From positions 124,001 to 188,000 of the forward strand of contig JAEZHI010000004.1 of NCBI GenBank assembly GCA_023436885.1: a DNA stretch of 64,000 nt, read 5' to 3'. Positions 36,035 to 44,192 of this stretch are shown piece by piece. Under the pieces are notes generated by a model, which had not been told where the DNA came from, did no database searches, and saw only the letters and a program-made list of their open reading frames with translations. The DNA is from Pseudomonadota bacterium (GTDB taxonomy: Bacteria > Pseudomonadota > Alphaproteobacteria > Rhizobiales > Pleomorphomonadaceae). The position numbers and the translations under genes were made by a program. Every line of letters begins with the position of its first letter. The first letter of the stretch is position 1.

Positions 36035-36058
36035 GCGGGCAGCCCGACTGCCCGCTTT
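36035..36058 (+). terminator. GC-rich hairpin with short T run between yajC and secD
   Basis: GCGGGCAG (36035-36042) pairs with CTGCCCGC (36048-36055) across a CCCGA loop, followed by only three T. It may partly terminate or stabilise the yajC transcript and lower secD expression; it is too weak in its T tract to be a certain terminator. Confidence 0.45.
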
Positions 36059-36083
36059 CGGCCAATAAGGTCCGAGGCAGCAA

Positions 36084-37697
36084 ATGCTCTATTTTTCCCG
36101 CTGGAAGGTAACCGCGATTCTTCTGACGATCTTCGTCGCACTCGTGGTTCTGATTCCCAATTACCTCAGCTCGGACCAGATCAAGTCTTACTGGCCGTCT
36201 TGGCTTCCCGGCCGGCAGGTGGTTCTTGGCCTCGACCTTCAGGGCGGCGTCTACCTCCTCTATCAGGTCGACGTGAACGACTATAAGCAGAAGCGCCTCA
36301 AGGCGCTCGAAGGCGATATTCGCCAGGCAATGCGCGACGAACCGCGCATCGGTTATACCGGGCTCGGCATTCAGGGCGACGTCGTCCAGCTCAAGATTCG
36401 CGACGCCGACAAGTTTGATGAGGCTGGAAAGCGCCTCCGCAATCTGCTCAATCCGATCTCTGCCGGCGCGCTCGGCGGCGCCGCCGTAAGCGAGTTTCAA
36501 CTTGATCAAGGTTCAGATGGCCTGATGCGCCTCGGCTTCTCGCAGGCCGGTCTCGACAAACGCTTGGGAACCGTCGTCCAGCAGTCGATTGAAGTCATTC
36601 GTCGCCGCGTCGACCAGATGGGCGCCGTCGAGCCATCGATTCAGCGGCAGGGCTCCGACCGCATCCTGGTTGAAGCGCCTGGTGAAAAGGATCCGGCGCG
36701 CCTCAAGAACATCATTGGTCGCACCGCCCAGATGACCTTCCACCTCGTCGATCTCAATGTGTCGCCCGAGGAAGCTGCGAAGGGCAACCTGCCTCCGGGA
36801 GAAATCCTGCTGAAGCAGAAGGAGGCCGGCGGCATTCCGATGGTCGTGGACGAGACGCCCCTGATGACCGGTGAAGACCTCACCGATGCTCAGACCTCTT
36901 TCCAGAGCCAGACCAACGAACCGGTGGTATCGTTCCGCCTTTCGACGTCGGGTGCCCGCAAGTTCGCACAGGTCACCACGGACAACGTCGGGCGGTTGTT
37001 TGCCATCGTTCTTGATGACGAGATCATCTCGGCGCCGCGCATCAACGAACCGATTACCCAGGGTTCGGGCCAGATCTCCGGTCATTTCACCGTTGAAACC
37101 GCTAACGATCTTGCCGTGCTGCTTCGCGCCGGTGCGTTGCCGGCCAAGCTTTCGGTTGCCGAAGAGCGCACCGTCGGTCCGGGGCTGGGCGCCGACTCGA
37201 TTGCCGCGGGTGAGCGGGCTGCGATGATCGGTACCGTCGCGGTCGTCATCTTCATGTTGGCGGCCTATGGCCTGTTCGGCGTGTTTGCCAACGTCGCCTT
37301 GGTGGTGAACCTGATCCTGATCATGGCTATCATCACTATCCTGCAGGCGACGCTGACCCTGCCGGGTATCGCGGGTATCGTGCTTACTATGGGTATGGCG
37401 GTGGACAGCAACGTGCTGATCTACGAGCGCATCCGTGAAGAACAGCGACTTGGCAGGTCGCCAGTTTCGGCCATCGATGCCGGTTTCCGTCGCGCCTTCG
37501 GTACAATCCTCGATGCCAACATCACAACGCTGATCGCTGCCATCGTGCTCTTCCAGATGGGCTCCGGCCCGGTGAAGGGTTTCGCGGTGACCCACGTGAT
37601 CGGTATTGTCACAACCATGTTCACGGCCATCACCTTCACTCGTCTGGTGGTGGCGACCTGGGTCCGCTATCGGCGGCCGTCCGTCGTTCCGCTTTGA
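36084..37697 (+). CDS. secD: Protein translocase subunit SecD
   Basis: A 537-residue RND-type membrane protein that, with SecF, uses the proton gradient to complete export through SecYEG. One N-terminal helix is followed by a large periplasmic P1 domain (about 50-370; VVLGLDLQGGVYLLYQVD opens it) and five helices (about 375-530) with TMGMAVDSNVLIYERIREE, whose Asp is thought to carry protons. Translationally close to secF, 21 bases apart. Confidence 0.97.
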   Translation: MLYFSRWKVTAILLTIFVALVVLIPNYLSSDQIKSYWPSWLPGRQVVLGLDLQGGVYLLYQVDVNDYKQKRLKALEGDIRQAMRDEPRIGYTGLGIQGDVVQLKIRDADKFDEAGKRLRNLLNPISAGALGGAAVSEFQLDQGSDGLMRLGFSQAGLDKRLGTVVQQSIEVIRRRVDQMGAVEPSIQRQGSDRILVEAPGEKDPARLKNIIGRTAQMTFHLVDLNVSPEEAAKGNLPPGEILLKQKEAGGIPMVVDETPLMTGEDLTDAQTSFQSQTNEPVVSFRLSTSGARKFAQVTTDNVGRLFAIVLDDEIISAPRINEPITQGSGQISGHFTVETANDLAVLLRAGALPAKLSVAEERTVGPGLGADSIAAGERAAMIGTVAVVIFMLAAYGLFGVFANVALVVNLILIMAIITILQATLTLPGIAGIVLTMGMAVDSNVLIYERIREEQRLGRSPVSAIDAGFRRAFGTILDANITTLIAAIVLFQMGSGPVKGFAVTHVIGIVTTMFTAITFTRLVVATWVRYRRPSVVPL

Positions 37698-37718
37698 TCC
37701 GGACCCTGAGGCTCCATC

Positions 37719-38672
37719 ATGCGCCTGCTTCGCCTGTTTCCCGACGACACCAAGATCCCCTTCATGAAGTGGAGGAAGTGGAGCTTCCTCGTATCCGGCA
37801 TCGCGTCGGTGCTCTGCTTCGTGGTTCTGTACACGCATGGTATGAACACCGGCATCGACTTCCAGGGCGGTACGCTTATGGAAGTGCAGACCAAGTCCGG
37901 CCCGGCCGACTTGCAGGCCATTCGCAATCAGCTGAATGGCCTTGGTCTGGGCGAGGTTCAGGTTCAGTCCTTCGGTGCCGATGACGATGTTCTGATCCGC
38001 ATCGCCCGCCAAGAGGGCGGTGATGAGGCGCAGACCGCGGTTGTCGGCAAAGTCCAGGCCTCCCTGGGCGACGGTGTTGATTATCGTCGCACCGAAATGG
38101 TCGGACCGCGCGTCTCCGGCGAGCTGGCCCAGAACGGTATTCTCGGCATCATCTCGGCGCTGGGCCTGATCATGGTCTACGTCTGGTTCCGATTCGAGTG
38201 GCAGTATTCGCTCGGCGCGGTGATCGCCACCTTGCACGACGTCGTGCTGACCATCGGCTTTTTCGCCGTCAGCCAAGTCGAGTTCAACTTATCATCGATC
38301 GCGGCCATTTTGACGATTGTCGGTTATTCGTTGAACGACACGGTCGTCGTCTATGACCGAATCCGAGAGATGCGTCGGAAGTACAAGCGCCTCAATCTCG
38401 TCGTTCTGCTCGACCTTGCCATCAACCAGACGCTGACCCGGACGACCAACACCGCTCTGACGACGCTGATCGCGCTCGCCGCACTTGTGATCTTCGGTGG
38501 AGAAGTCATCCGTTCATTCACTGGCTCAATGCTGTTCGGCGTGTTGATCGGCACCTATTCTTCGATTTTCATCGCCGCTCCCATCCTCATTTTCCTCGAT
38601 CCGCAATTGGCGGGCGACAAATCGGCGAAAAAAGTCGAGGATGACAGTGAAGAGGCGGCCGAGCCTGTTTGA
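37719..38672 (+). CDS. secF: Protein translocase subunit SecF
   Basis: A 317-residue partner of SecD with six helices. The periplasmic part begins GIDFQGGTLMEVQ; the conserved membrane motif is IVGYSLNDTVVVYDRIREMR, followed by a SecF-type C-terminal region (FTGSMLFGVLIGTYSSIFIA). It ends with an acidic cytoplasmic tail. The next gene starts about 32 bases further on. Confidence 0.97.
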   Translation: MRLLRLFPDDTKIPFMKWRKWSFLVSGIASVLCFVVLYTHGMNTGIDFQGGTLMEVQTKSGPADLQAIRNQLNGLGLGEVQVQSFGADDDVLIRIARQEGGDEAQTAVVGKVQASLGDGVDYRRTEMVGPRVSGELAQNGILGIISALGLIMVYVWFRFEWQYSLGAVIATLHDVVLTIGFFAVSQVEFNLSSIAAILTIVGYSLNDTVVVYDRIREMRRKYKRLNLVVLLDLAINQTLTRTTNTALTTLIALAALVIFGGEVIRSFTGSMLFGVLIGTYSSIFIAAPILIFLDPQLAGDKSAKKVEDDSEEAAEPV

Positions 38673-38704
38673 GTTCGGACGGCCTCTTCTTCGGAGCGTC
38701 GCCA

Positions 38705-39112
38705 ATGAAGCTGTTCGAGCCAAGAGGCCGCCCCCTGGAGCGCCGAGAGCAGCACCTGCCAGAGCAGGTGCCGGTCGAGGCCTATGGAAACGGCGGCTTT
38801 CGTTTCGGTGGCATGTCGCATCGCGGATCGATTCTGATCCTTCCGTCGGGTGTGCATGGTTGGTCCGCCGTCGCGCCTTCCGACATCACTTCCGAGAGTT
38901 TGGCTCAAGTTCTTGATGAGGCCGACGAGATCGAGATGCTTCTCCTTGGGACGGGACTTGATCTTGTCCCCGCCAAGCGCGACGTTGCCCAAGCCTTGCG
39001 CGAGCGCGGCATAAAGCACGAAGCGATGTCGACAGGGGCCGCCGTCCGGCTGTTCAATGTCATGCTTGGCGAGCGGCGCAAGTTCGCCGCTGCGCTTCTG
39101 GCGGTCGACTGA
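38705..39112 (+). CDS. Mth938-domain (DUF498) protein, NDUFAF3-like
   Basis: A 135-residue protein of the Mth938/DUF498 family: IEAYGNGGFRFGG-like N-terminus (here VEAYGNGGFRFGGMSHRGSI), a central GVHGWSA and the LLLGTGLDL core. The human member NDUFAF3 is an early complex I assembly factor, and it is known that bacterial relatives often sit beside secD-secF. ATG at 38705 with GGAG upstream; a TTG at 38669 is less likely. The stop overlaps the next start (TGATG), so the two products are made together. A role in assembling complex I or similar membrane arms is an inference. Confidence 0.85.
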   Translation: MKLFEPRGRPLERREQHLPEQVPVEAYGNGGFRFGGMSHRGSILILPSGVHGWSAVAPSDITSESLAQVLDEADEIEMLLLGTGLDLVPAKRDVAQALRERGIKHEAMSTGAAVRLFNVMLGERRKFAAALLAVD

Positions 39113-39963
39113 TGGTCTCTGGTCCTCGCCTTGACGATGCCTATCGCTATTGCGAAGAGCTTGTTCGCGAGCATGATCGCGACCGGTGGTTGGCCGATGG
39201 CGTGTTGCCCGAGCAAAAGCGTCAACACGCTCTCGCAATCCATGCGTTCTCCTACGAGGTAGCACGCATCCGCGAGACCATCCACGAAGCGATGCCCGGC
39301 GAGATCCGCCTGCAGTGGTGGATCGACGCTATCGAGGGTGAGGCGCGCGGCGATGTCGCCGCTCACCCCGTGGCAGCGGCCCTGATCGATACGATTCGAC
39401 GCTTTTCCCTTCGCCGCTCCGGGTTCGTCAATCTTCTGGAGGCGCGTCGCTTCGATCTCTATGACGATGCCATGCCGACGCTGAACGACCTCGAGGGATA
39501 TGCCGGCGAGACCGCTTCTGTCCTGTTCCTCGAGGTGGCGCAGGTTCTTTGCGACGGTGCCGATCCAAAGGCCGCTGATGCGGCAGGGCATGCTGGCGTC
39601 GCCTACGCGTTGACCGGACTGATGCGCGCGTTGCCCATCCATGCGCGGCGCAATCAGGTCTATCTGCCTAAGGATCTTCTAAAGAACGCGGGTATCGATC
39701 CGGAGGACATTCGCCAGGGACGCAAGGCCGAGGAACTGGCAACGGTACTTTCCGAGCTGCGAAGGCTGGCGGCCGAACACCTCGAGAAGGCAAAGGCTGC
39801 CCTTTCAGCCGCCGATCCGCGTGCGAAGCCGGCTTTCGCGCCGTTGGCCTTCATCGCCCCTTATCTCAAGGCCCTCGGTAAGGTACCGCCCTACGGTCCG
39901 GTGGCCGAAATCAGCGCTTGGCGAAAGCCATTGCTTCTTTGGCGTTTTGGTCGGCAGCTTTAG
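39112..39963 (+). CDS. Squalene/phytoene synthase-fold protein, NDUFAF6-like
   Basis: A 283-residue member of the squalene/phytoene synthase superfamily. The Asp-rich motifs needed for isoprenoid synthesis are missing: the first motif region reads AFSYEVARIRETIHEAMPGE and the second RNQVYLPKDLL, so prenyl synthase activity is unlikely. The first region plus IRLQWWIDAIEG closely recalls the mitochondrial complex I assembly factor NDUFAF6. It overlaps the NDUFAF3-like gene by one base, which strengthens the view that the pair assists respiratory complex assembly. The stop overlaps that of the convergent HyfI-like gene by four bases. Confidence 0.8.
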   Translation: MVSGPRLDDAYRYCEELVREHDRDRWLADGVLPEQKRQHALAIHAFSYEVARIRETIHEAMPGEIRLQWWIDAIEGEARGDVAAHPVAAALIDTIRRFSLRRSGFVNLLEARRFDLYDDAMPTLNDLEGYAGETASVLFLEVAQVLCDGADPKAADAAGHAGVAYALTGLMRALPIHARRNQVYLPKDLLKNAGIDPEDIRQGRKAEELATVLSELRRLAAEHLEKAKAALSAADPRAKPAFAPLAFIAPYLKALGKVPPYGPVAEISAWRKPLLLWRFGRQL

Positions 39964-40481
39964 CCTCGTGCACTCGCTTCGATAAGGCCGAGCAGCCCCT
40001 TCAGCATGTCAATCGGTTCGGGCGGGCATCCGGGGATGACGAGGTCGACCGGAATGACCTCCGAGACGGCCCCAACCACCGCGTAGCTTTTCCCGAACAC
40101 GCCGCAACCGGCTGCGCAATCGCCGATAGCGACAACCCATTTCGGTGACGGCGTTGCTGCGTAGGTGCGCTCTAGCCCCTCGCGCATATTGGCCGTCACC
40201 GGTCCGGTCACCATCAGCACGTCGGCGTGGCGCGGCGAAGCGACAAATCTCAGGCCGAAGCGCTCGACGTCATAATAGCTGTTGTTGAGGGCGTGTATCT
40301 CCAGCTCGCAGCCATTGCATGAGCCGGCGTCTACCTCGCGGATTGACAGACTGCGGCCCAGTCGCGCCTTGGCGGCGATGCCGAGACGCTCCGCCAGCGC
40401 GTCGATTTCCATATCGGCGACTGTTGGCGTCTCCTCGGTGACCGGCCGGCGAAAAAGCCCCTCAAGCAGCATTCTACGCAT
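39960..40481 (-). CDS. Ehr/Hyf-like small subunit (NuoB/HyfI type, one 4Fe-4S cluster)
   Basis: A 173-residue peripheral subunit homologous to NuoB, HycG and HyfI. The four ligands of the proximal (N2-type) 4Fe-4S cluster are present: Cys55 and Cys58 in GSCNGCEL, Cys122 (in GDCAAGCGVFG) and Cys152 in PGCPPEP. It therefore can pass electrons at the interface of the peripheral and membrane arms. It is the last gene of the six-gene minus-strand operon and lies 15 bases after the large-subunit gene. The name EhrS would fit if this is an Ehr complex. Its partner large subunit lacks most of the NiFe-site Cys, so no hydrogen reaction is expected. Confidence 0.88.
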   Translation of the reverse strand: MRRMLLEGLFRRPVTEETPTVADMEIDALAERLGIAAKARLGRSLSIREVDAGSCNGCELEIHALNNSYYDVERFGLRFVASPRHADVLMVTGPVTANMREGLERTYAATPSPKWVVAIGDCAAGCGVFGKSYAVVGAVSEVIPVDLVIPGCPPEPIDMLKGLLGLIEASARG

Positions 40482-40496
40482 GATCGCCCATCCGCC

Positions 40497-42059
40497 TCAG
40501 AGATCGTGCCCGGAATAGGAGCAGTTGAAGGATTTGTTGCAAAGCGGAAAGTCGGCCACGATGTTTCCTTCGATGGCAGCTTCCAAGAGCGGCCATTGAA
40601 ACACCGAGGGGTCACGCACGGCTCCGCGAAGCACGCGACCGGTTTCGTCGGTTCTGAGCCAGACCAGGATTTCGCCACGGAAGCCCTCGACCATGGCAAT
40701 CCCCTCGCTAGCCCCCTCGCGTGGCTCGTTGGCGAGCCCGCCGGCCTGCGGCACCCGCCTCTCGCGGAGCGCGGGCGCTAGCGGATAGGCGATAGGACCT
40801 GCGGGCAGGCGATCCACGATTTGCTCGATTAACTCAAGGCTTTCGTAGACTTCGTCGATCCGAACCCAGATCCGTGCATCGACGTCGCCGTTTTCACGCA
40901 CGGCGATTTTGAAATCCAAATCGGCATAGGGTGGGTAACCTGGAGCCTTGCGCGCATCGAACGCTCGGCCTGAGGCACGGCCAGTCGGCCCACCTGCTCC
41001 AAAGCGACGAGCAAGTTCAGCTGAGAGCCGTCCCGTCGCAACAGTGCGGTTCTGCAGCGAGGCCGTGTTGTCATAGAGCTCGACAAGGCGCGGGAACCTT
41101 TGGCGAATCCTCGCCGTCAGTGCCTTGATCGGTTCGACGTCGGCGAGATCTGATGCGACACCGCCGGGAATGATGCGATCCATCATTAGGCGGTGGCCGA
41201 ACGCCGCCTTCGAGGCGCGCAATACCTCTTCACGGAGGATGCCACAATGCGCGAGCATCAGGGCAAAGGCCGCATCGTTGCAGATGGCGCCGATATCGCC
41301 GAGATGATTTGCCAATCGTTCCAGTTCGGCCATCAGCGCACGTAGCCAGACCGCTCGCTGGGGCACGGCAACGCCAAGCGCAGCCTCCGCAGCCCTGGCA
41401 AAAGCCAGCGAATAGGCGACCGTACTGTCGCCGGAGACGCGGGCGACCAACTTGGCGGCTGCCTCCAGCGTGCTGTTGACGAGGAGGCCCTCGACGCCTT
41501 TGTGAACGTAGCCGAGCCGCTCTTCCAGTCGGACCACGATTTCACCGTTGGCGGAAAAGCGGAAATGGCCAGGTTCGATGATACCGGCGTGCACGGGGCC
41601 GACGGCGATTTGATGAAGTGGCGGTCCATCTGCCTTCAGGAAGGGGTAGGGCGCGCCATCGCTTGCTACCGATACCCCGGCGCTGAGTGGAGCTCGAAGA
41701 CCCCAGCGATCATGATCGAGCCAGCGCCGATCGTCGGGTATCCCTTCGGGCTTGTGGCCATAGAGATCGACGATCGCGCGCTCGAGCCTCTGGGCTGGCT
41801 GATGGGTAAGGCTGACTGAAGGAAAACGCCCGTCTTGCACCGCGAGCGTCAGCACCATCAGCGCCCCGTCCTGTTCGTCGAGGATCGCCATATGGACGGA
41901 ATCCGGCTCGGCCCAGAGTCCCGACAGGACGGCGTTACCGGTGGCAATGGCCAGCGTCGCCTGCCGCCAGGTATCCGCGTCGACCGTGATGCGCGGCCAG
42001 GGCTTCTGTTCTTCGACGGTGAGCGCTGCATTGAGAAGCGCTGTGCGGAACATGCTCAT
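40497..42059 (-). CDS. Ehr-type large subunit (NuoCD/HycE-like) lacking NiFe-site cysteines
   Basis: A 520-residue protein with an N-terminal NuoC-like part (about 1-120, ending LYGHKPEGIPDDRRW) and a NuoD/HycE-like part. In [NiFe] hydrogenases of group 4 the first CxxC is in RVCGIC; here residues 207-212 read RVSGDS, and the His that follows in the family is Tyr. The C-terminal CxxC region reads SFNCSYSGHDL (510-520), leaving at most Cys513. No Ni-Fe centre can form in the usual way, and no cleavable C-terminal tail exists. This loss is the mark of Ehr complexes as described for Geobacter. The substrate is unknown; quinone or another carrier is possible. Confidence 0.88.
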   Translation of the reverse strand: MSMFRTALLNAALTVEEQKPWPRITVDADTWRQATLAIATGNAVLSGLWAEPDSVHMAILDEQDGALMVLTLAVQDGRFPSVSLTHQPAQRLERAIVDLYGHKPEGIPDDRRWLDHDRWGLRAPLSAGVSVASDGAPYPFLKADGPPLHQIAVGPVHAGIIEPGHFRFSANGEIVVRLEERLGYVHKGVEGLLVNSTLEAAAKLVARVSGDSTVAYSLAFARAAEAALGVAVPQRAVWLRALMAELERLANHLGDIGAICNDAAFALMLAHCGILREEVLRASKAAFGHRLMMDRIIPGGVASDLADVEPIKALTARIRQRFPRLVELYDNTASLQNRTVATGRLSAELARRFGAGGPTGRASGRAFDARKAPGYPPYADLDFKIAVRENGDVDARIWVRIDEVYESLELIEQIVDRLPAGPIAYPLAPALRERRVPQAGGLANEPREGASEGIAMVEGFRGEILVWLRTDETGRVLRGAVRDPSVFQWPLLEAAIEGNIVADFPLCNKSFNCSYSGHDL

Positions 42060-42063
42060 GGTC

Positions 42064-43533
42064 TTACCCCAGCATCCGCGCGACGTTCTGGAACCAGGAA
42101 ACCAACGGTCCGGGCAGGTAAAGACCGGCGGTCAGCACCAGAACGAGATGGATGATAAGCGGCAGCATCGATGGCCGTCGGCCGGCATCGACGACACTTG
42201 GGGACGGTTCGCCAAACGCGAAACCGATCAACCGCCAGATCAAGGCGCCAAAAGCGAGAAGCAGGCCGAGCACCAATGGTATGGCGAGCAACGGTTCGCG
42301 GGCGAAGGTGGAGCTGACCAGCAGGAACTCGCTCATAAAGATGCCCATGGGTGGCAAGCCGGCGATGGCTGCGACCCCAACGACGAGGCTCCAGCCGAGC
42401 GTCGGATGGCTTTCTGTAAGGCCGCGGATATCGGCGATCTTCTGCGTCCCCTTCACTTGAGCGATCTGCCCGACGGCGAAGAAGATCGCCGACTTGGTGA
42501 GCGAATGCATGGTCATGTGCAGGAGGCCGGCGAAGTTGGCGAGTGGTCCGCCCATGCCGAAGGCAAAGGCGATGAGGCCCATATGCTCGATCGACGAATA
42601 GGCGAACAGCCGTTTGATGTCGCGCCTGAGGTACAGCATGAAAGCTGCGAAGATCAGCGATACAAGGCCGAGCGTCACGAGAAGTGGTCCCGGCGCCACC
42701 GCGAACGGGTTGGCAGCCAGCAGCATCTTGAAGCGCAGCAGCGCGTAGAGCGCGACGTTGAGCAGCAGGCCAGACAATACCGCTGAGATCGGCGTTGGGC
42801 CTTCAGCATGCGCGTCCGGTAGCCAGGCGTGCAATGGGGCAAGCCCGACCTTGGTACCGTAACCGAGCATGAGGAAGACGAAGGCGACGTTGAGCAGCTC
42901 AGGGCTGAAGGAAGACGCATTGGCAATCAACGTCGTCCAGACCATGGCATCATGACCTTCTCCGATCACCGGTCGGGCAGCCATGTAGATCAGGATGGTC
43001 CCAAACAGGGCGAGGGCGATGCCGACGGATCCCAGGATGAAATACTTCCAGGCAGCTTCCAAGGCCGCCTGCGTACGATAGAGACCGACCATCAGAACGG
43101 TTGTCAGCGTCGCCAGTTCGACGGCCACCCACATCAGGCCAACATTGTTGGCGGTCAGACCAAGGTTCATCGAGAAGGAAAGCGCCTGATACATGCCGTG
43201 ATAGAAGCGGATGTAGCCCGGCTTCAGGCGGCCGATCTCGATCTCATGGCCGATGTAGCTCGCCGAGAAGATCGACGTTGTGAAGCCGACGAAAGTTCCG
43301 AGCACCACGAAGACGACGTTGAGGTCGTCGACGAAGAGGAAGCTGACCGTCGGATCTGGTCGTTCCACAAGCAGCGTCAGCGCGAACAGGAAGGTGATCC
43401 CCGACGCCAGCATGTTGAGGCTGGCACCAAGCCGATATTGCGGGATCAGGGCAAGAAGGAACGCGGCAATGCCCGGAACTACAAGGAGAGCATCGATTGG
43501 CGCAAACGGCAGCATCTGCAAAATCGTGGTCAT
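42064..43533 (-). CDS. Ehr/Hyf-like antiporter-type subunit (HyfF-like)
   Basis: A 489-residue membrane protein with about 14 helices from the NuoL/M/N and Mrp antiporter family. Residues that form the ion path are kept: Glu in WVAVELATLTTVLMV, Lys in GYGTKVGLAPLHAWLPDAHA and later Lys/His in RRDIKRLFAYSSIEHMGLI and HSLTKSAIFF. It therefore probably pumps protons or Na+. It overlaps the HyfE-like gene by four bases and precedes the large-subunit gene by four bases. Confidence 0.9.
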   Translation of the reverse strand: MTTILQMLPFAPIDALLVVPGIAAFLLALIPQYRLGASLNMLASGITFLFALTLLVERPDPTVSFLFVDDLNVVFVVLGTFVGFTTSIFSASYIGHEIEIGRLKPGYIRFYHGMYQALSFSMNLGLTANNVGLMWVAVELATLTTVLMVGLYRTQAALEAAWKYFILGSVGIALALFGTILIYMAARPVIGEGHDAMVWTTLIANASSFSPELLNVAFVFLMLGYGTKVGLAPLHAWLPDAHAEGPTPISAVLSGLLLNVALYALLRFKMLLAANPFAVAPGPLLVTLGLVSLIFAAFMLYLRRDIKRLFAYSSIEHMGLIAFAFGMGGPLANFAGLLHMTMHSLTKSAIFFAVGQIAQVKGTQKIADIRGLTESHPTLGWSLVVGVAAIAGLPPMGIFMSEFLLVSSTFAREPLLAIPLVLGLLLAFGALIWRLIGFAFGEPSPSVVDAGRRPSMLPLIIHLVLVLTAGLYLPGPLVSWFQNVARMLG

Positions 43534-44192
43534 TCCCGGCCCTCCCGGAAGTCATCGAGAGCCTGGGTGTCGATGGTATCGAAGCGTTCACGAATCCGGA
43601 ACAGGAACACGCCGATGACGATGAAGGCGACCAGCACCGAGAAGGCGACGGAGATCTCCACGACGAGCGGCATGCCGCGGGCGCCCGTCGCGGCAAGTAC
43701 CAGACCGTTTTCGAGGCCCATGAAGCCGACGATCTGGCTGATGGCATTTTGGCGCGTCACCATCATCAAGAGACCGAGCAGAATGACCGAGAGGGCAAGC
43801 GCCAGATCCTCGCGGGCGATAGGGTCGGCCTCGGCCGCCGCCGGCAACATGACCACCATGGACAATGCCACAAGACCGATACCCATCAGCATGGTCAGAC
43901 CGATACCGCCGACCGTTTCGATATCGCGATGAACGCCGAGCCGCAGCACCATGTGATGCAATGCAACCGGGATGATGATCGCCTTCAGGATCAGGGCGAT
44001 CGCGGCGGTGACGAACAGGTGCGGAGCCGACTGGATGTAGGCCTGCCAGGCGACCGATAGCGATAGCATCACCGCATGCGCGGCGAAGACGTTGAGCAAG
44101 CCCAGGATTCGGTTCTGGTAGAGCATCATGAAGCTCACCAGCACCATGCCACCGGCTAGAAGATGCGCAGCGTCGAGGGAAAAGCGTTCCAT
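43530..44192 (-). CDS. Ehr/Hyf-like membrane subunit (HyfE-like)
   Basis: A 220-residue protein with about six helices, similar to HyfE, whose C-terminal half resembles the NuoK/MrpC fold (RQNAISQIVGFMGLENGLVLA, with the membrane Glu). It links the two antiporter-type subunits in the complex. Its start overlaps the HyfC-like stop by one base and its stop overlaps the HyfF-like start by four. The C-terminal tail is acidic and cytoplasmic. Confidence 0.87.
   Translation of the reverse strand: MERFSLDAAHLLAGGMVLVSFMMLYQNRILGLLNVFAAHAVMLSLSVAWQAYIQSAPHLFVTAAIALILKAIIIPVALHHMVLRLGVHRDIETVGGIGLTMLMGIGLVALSMVVMLPAAAEADPIAREDLALALSVILLGLLMMVTRQNAISQIVGFMGLENGLVLAATGARGMPLVVEISVAFSVLVAFIVIGVFLFRIRERFDTIDTQALDDFREGRE

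Noticed and set aside
36513..38276. Long open frame on the minus strand across secD and secF (587 codons)
   Set aside because: Lies opposite two certain genes in GC-rich DNA; the product is rich in His, Arg, Asp and Gln with no family resemblance, as expected for the mirror of codon bias.
39112..39963. Phytoene synthase for carotenoid biosynthesis
   Set aside because: Both Asp-rich motifs are absent and no other carotenoid gene is nearby.
40497..42059. Annotation of the large subunit as a hydrogen-producing [NiFe] hydrogenase 4 or as NADH dehydrogenase subunit D
   Set aside because: Most ligand Cys for NiFe are missing, and no NADH-binding subunits (NuoEFG) accompany it; hence the Ehr reading.
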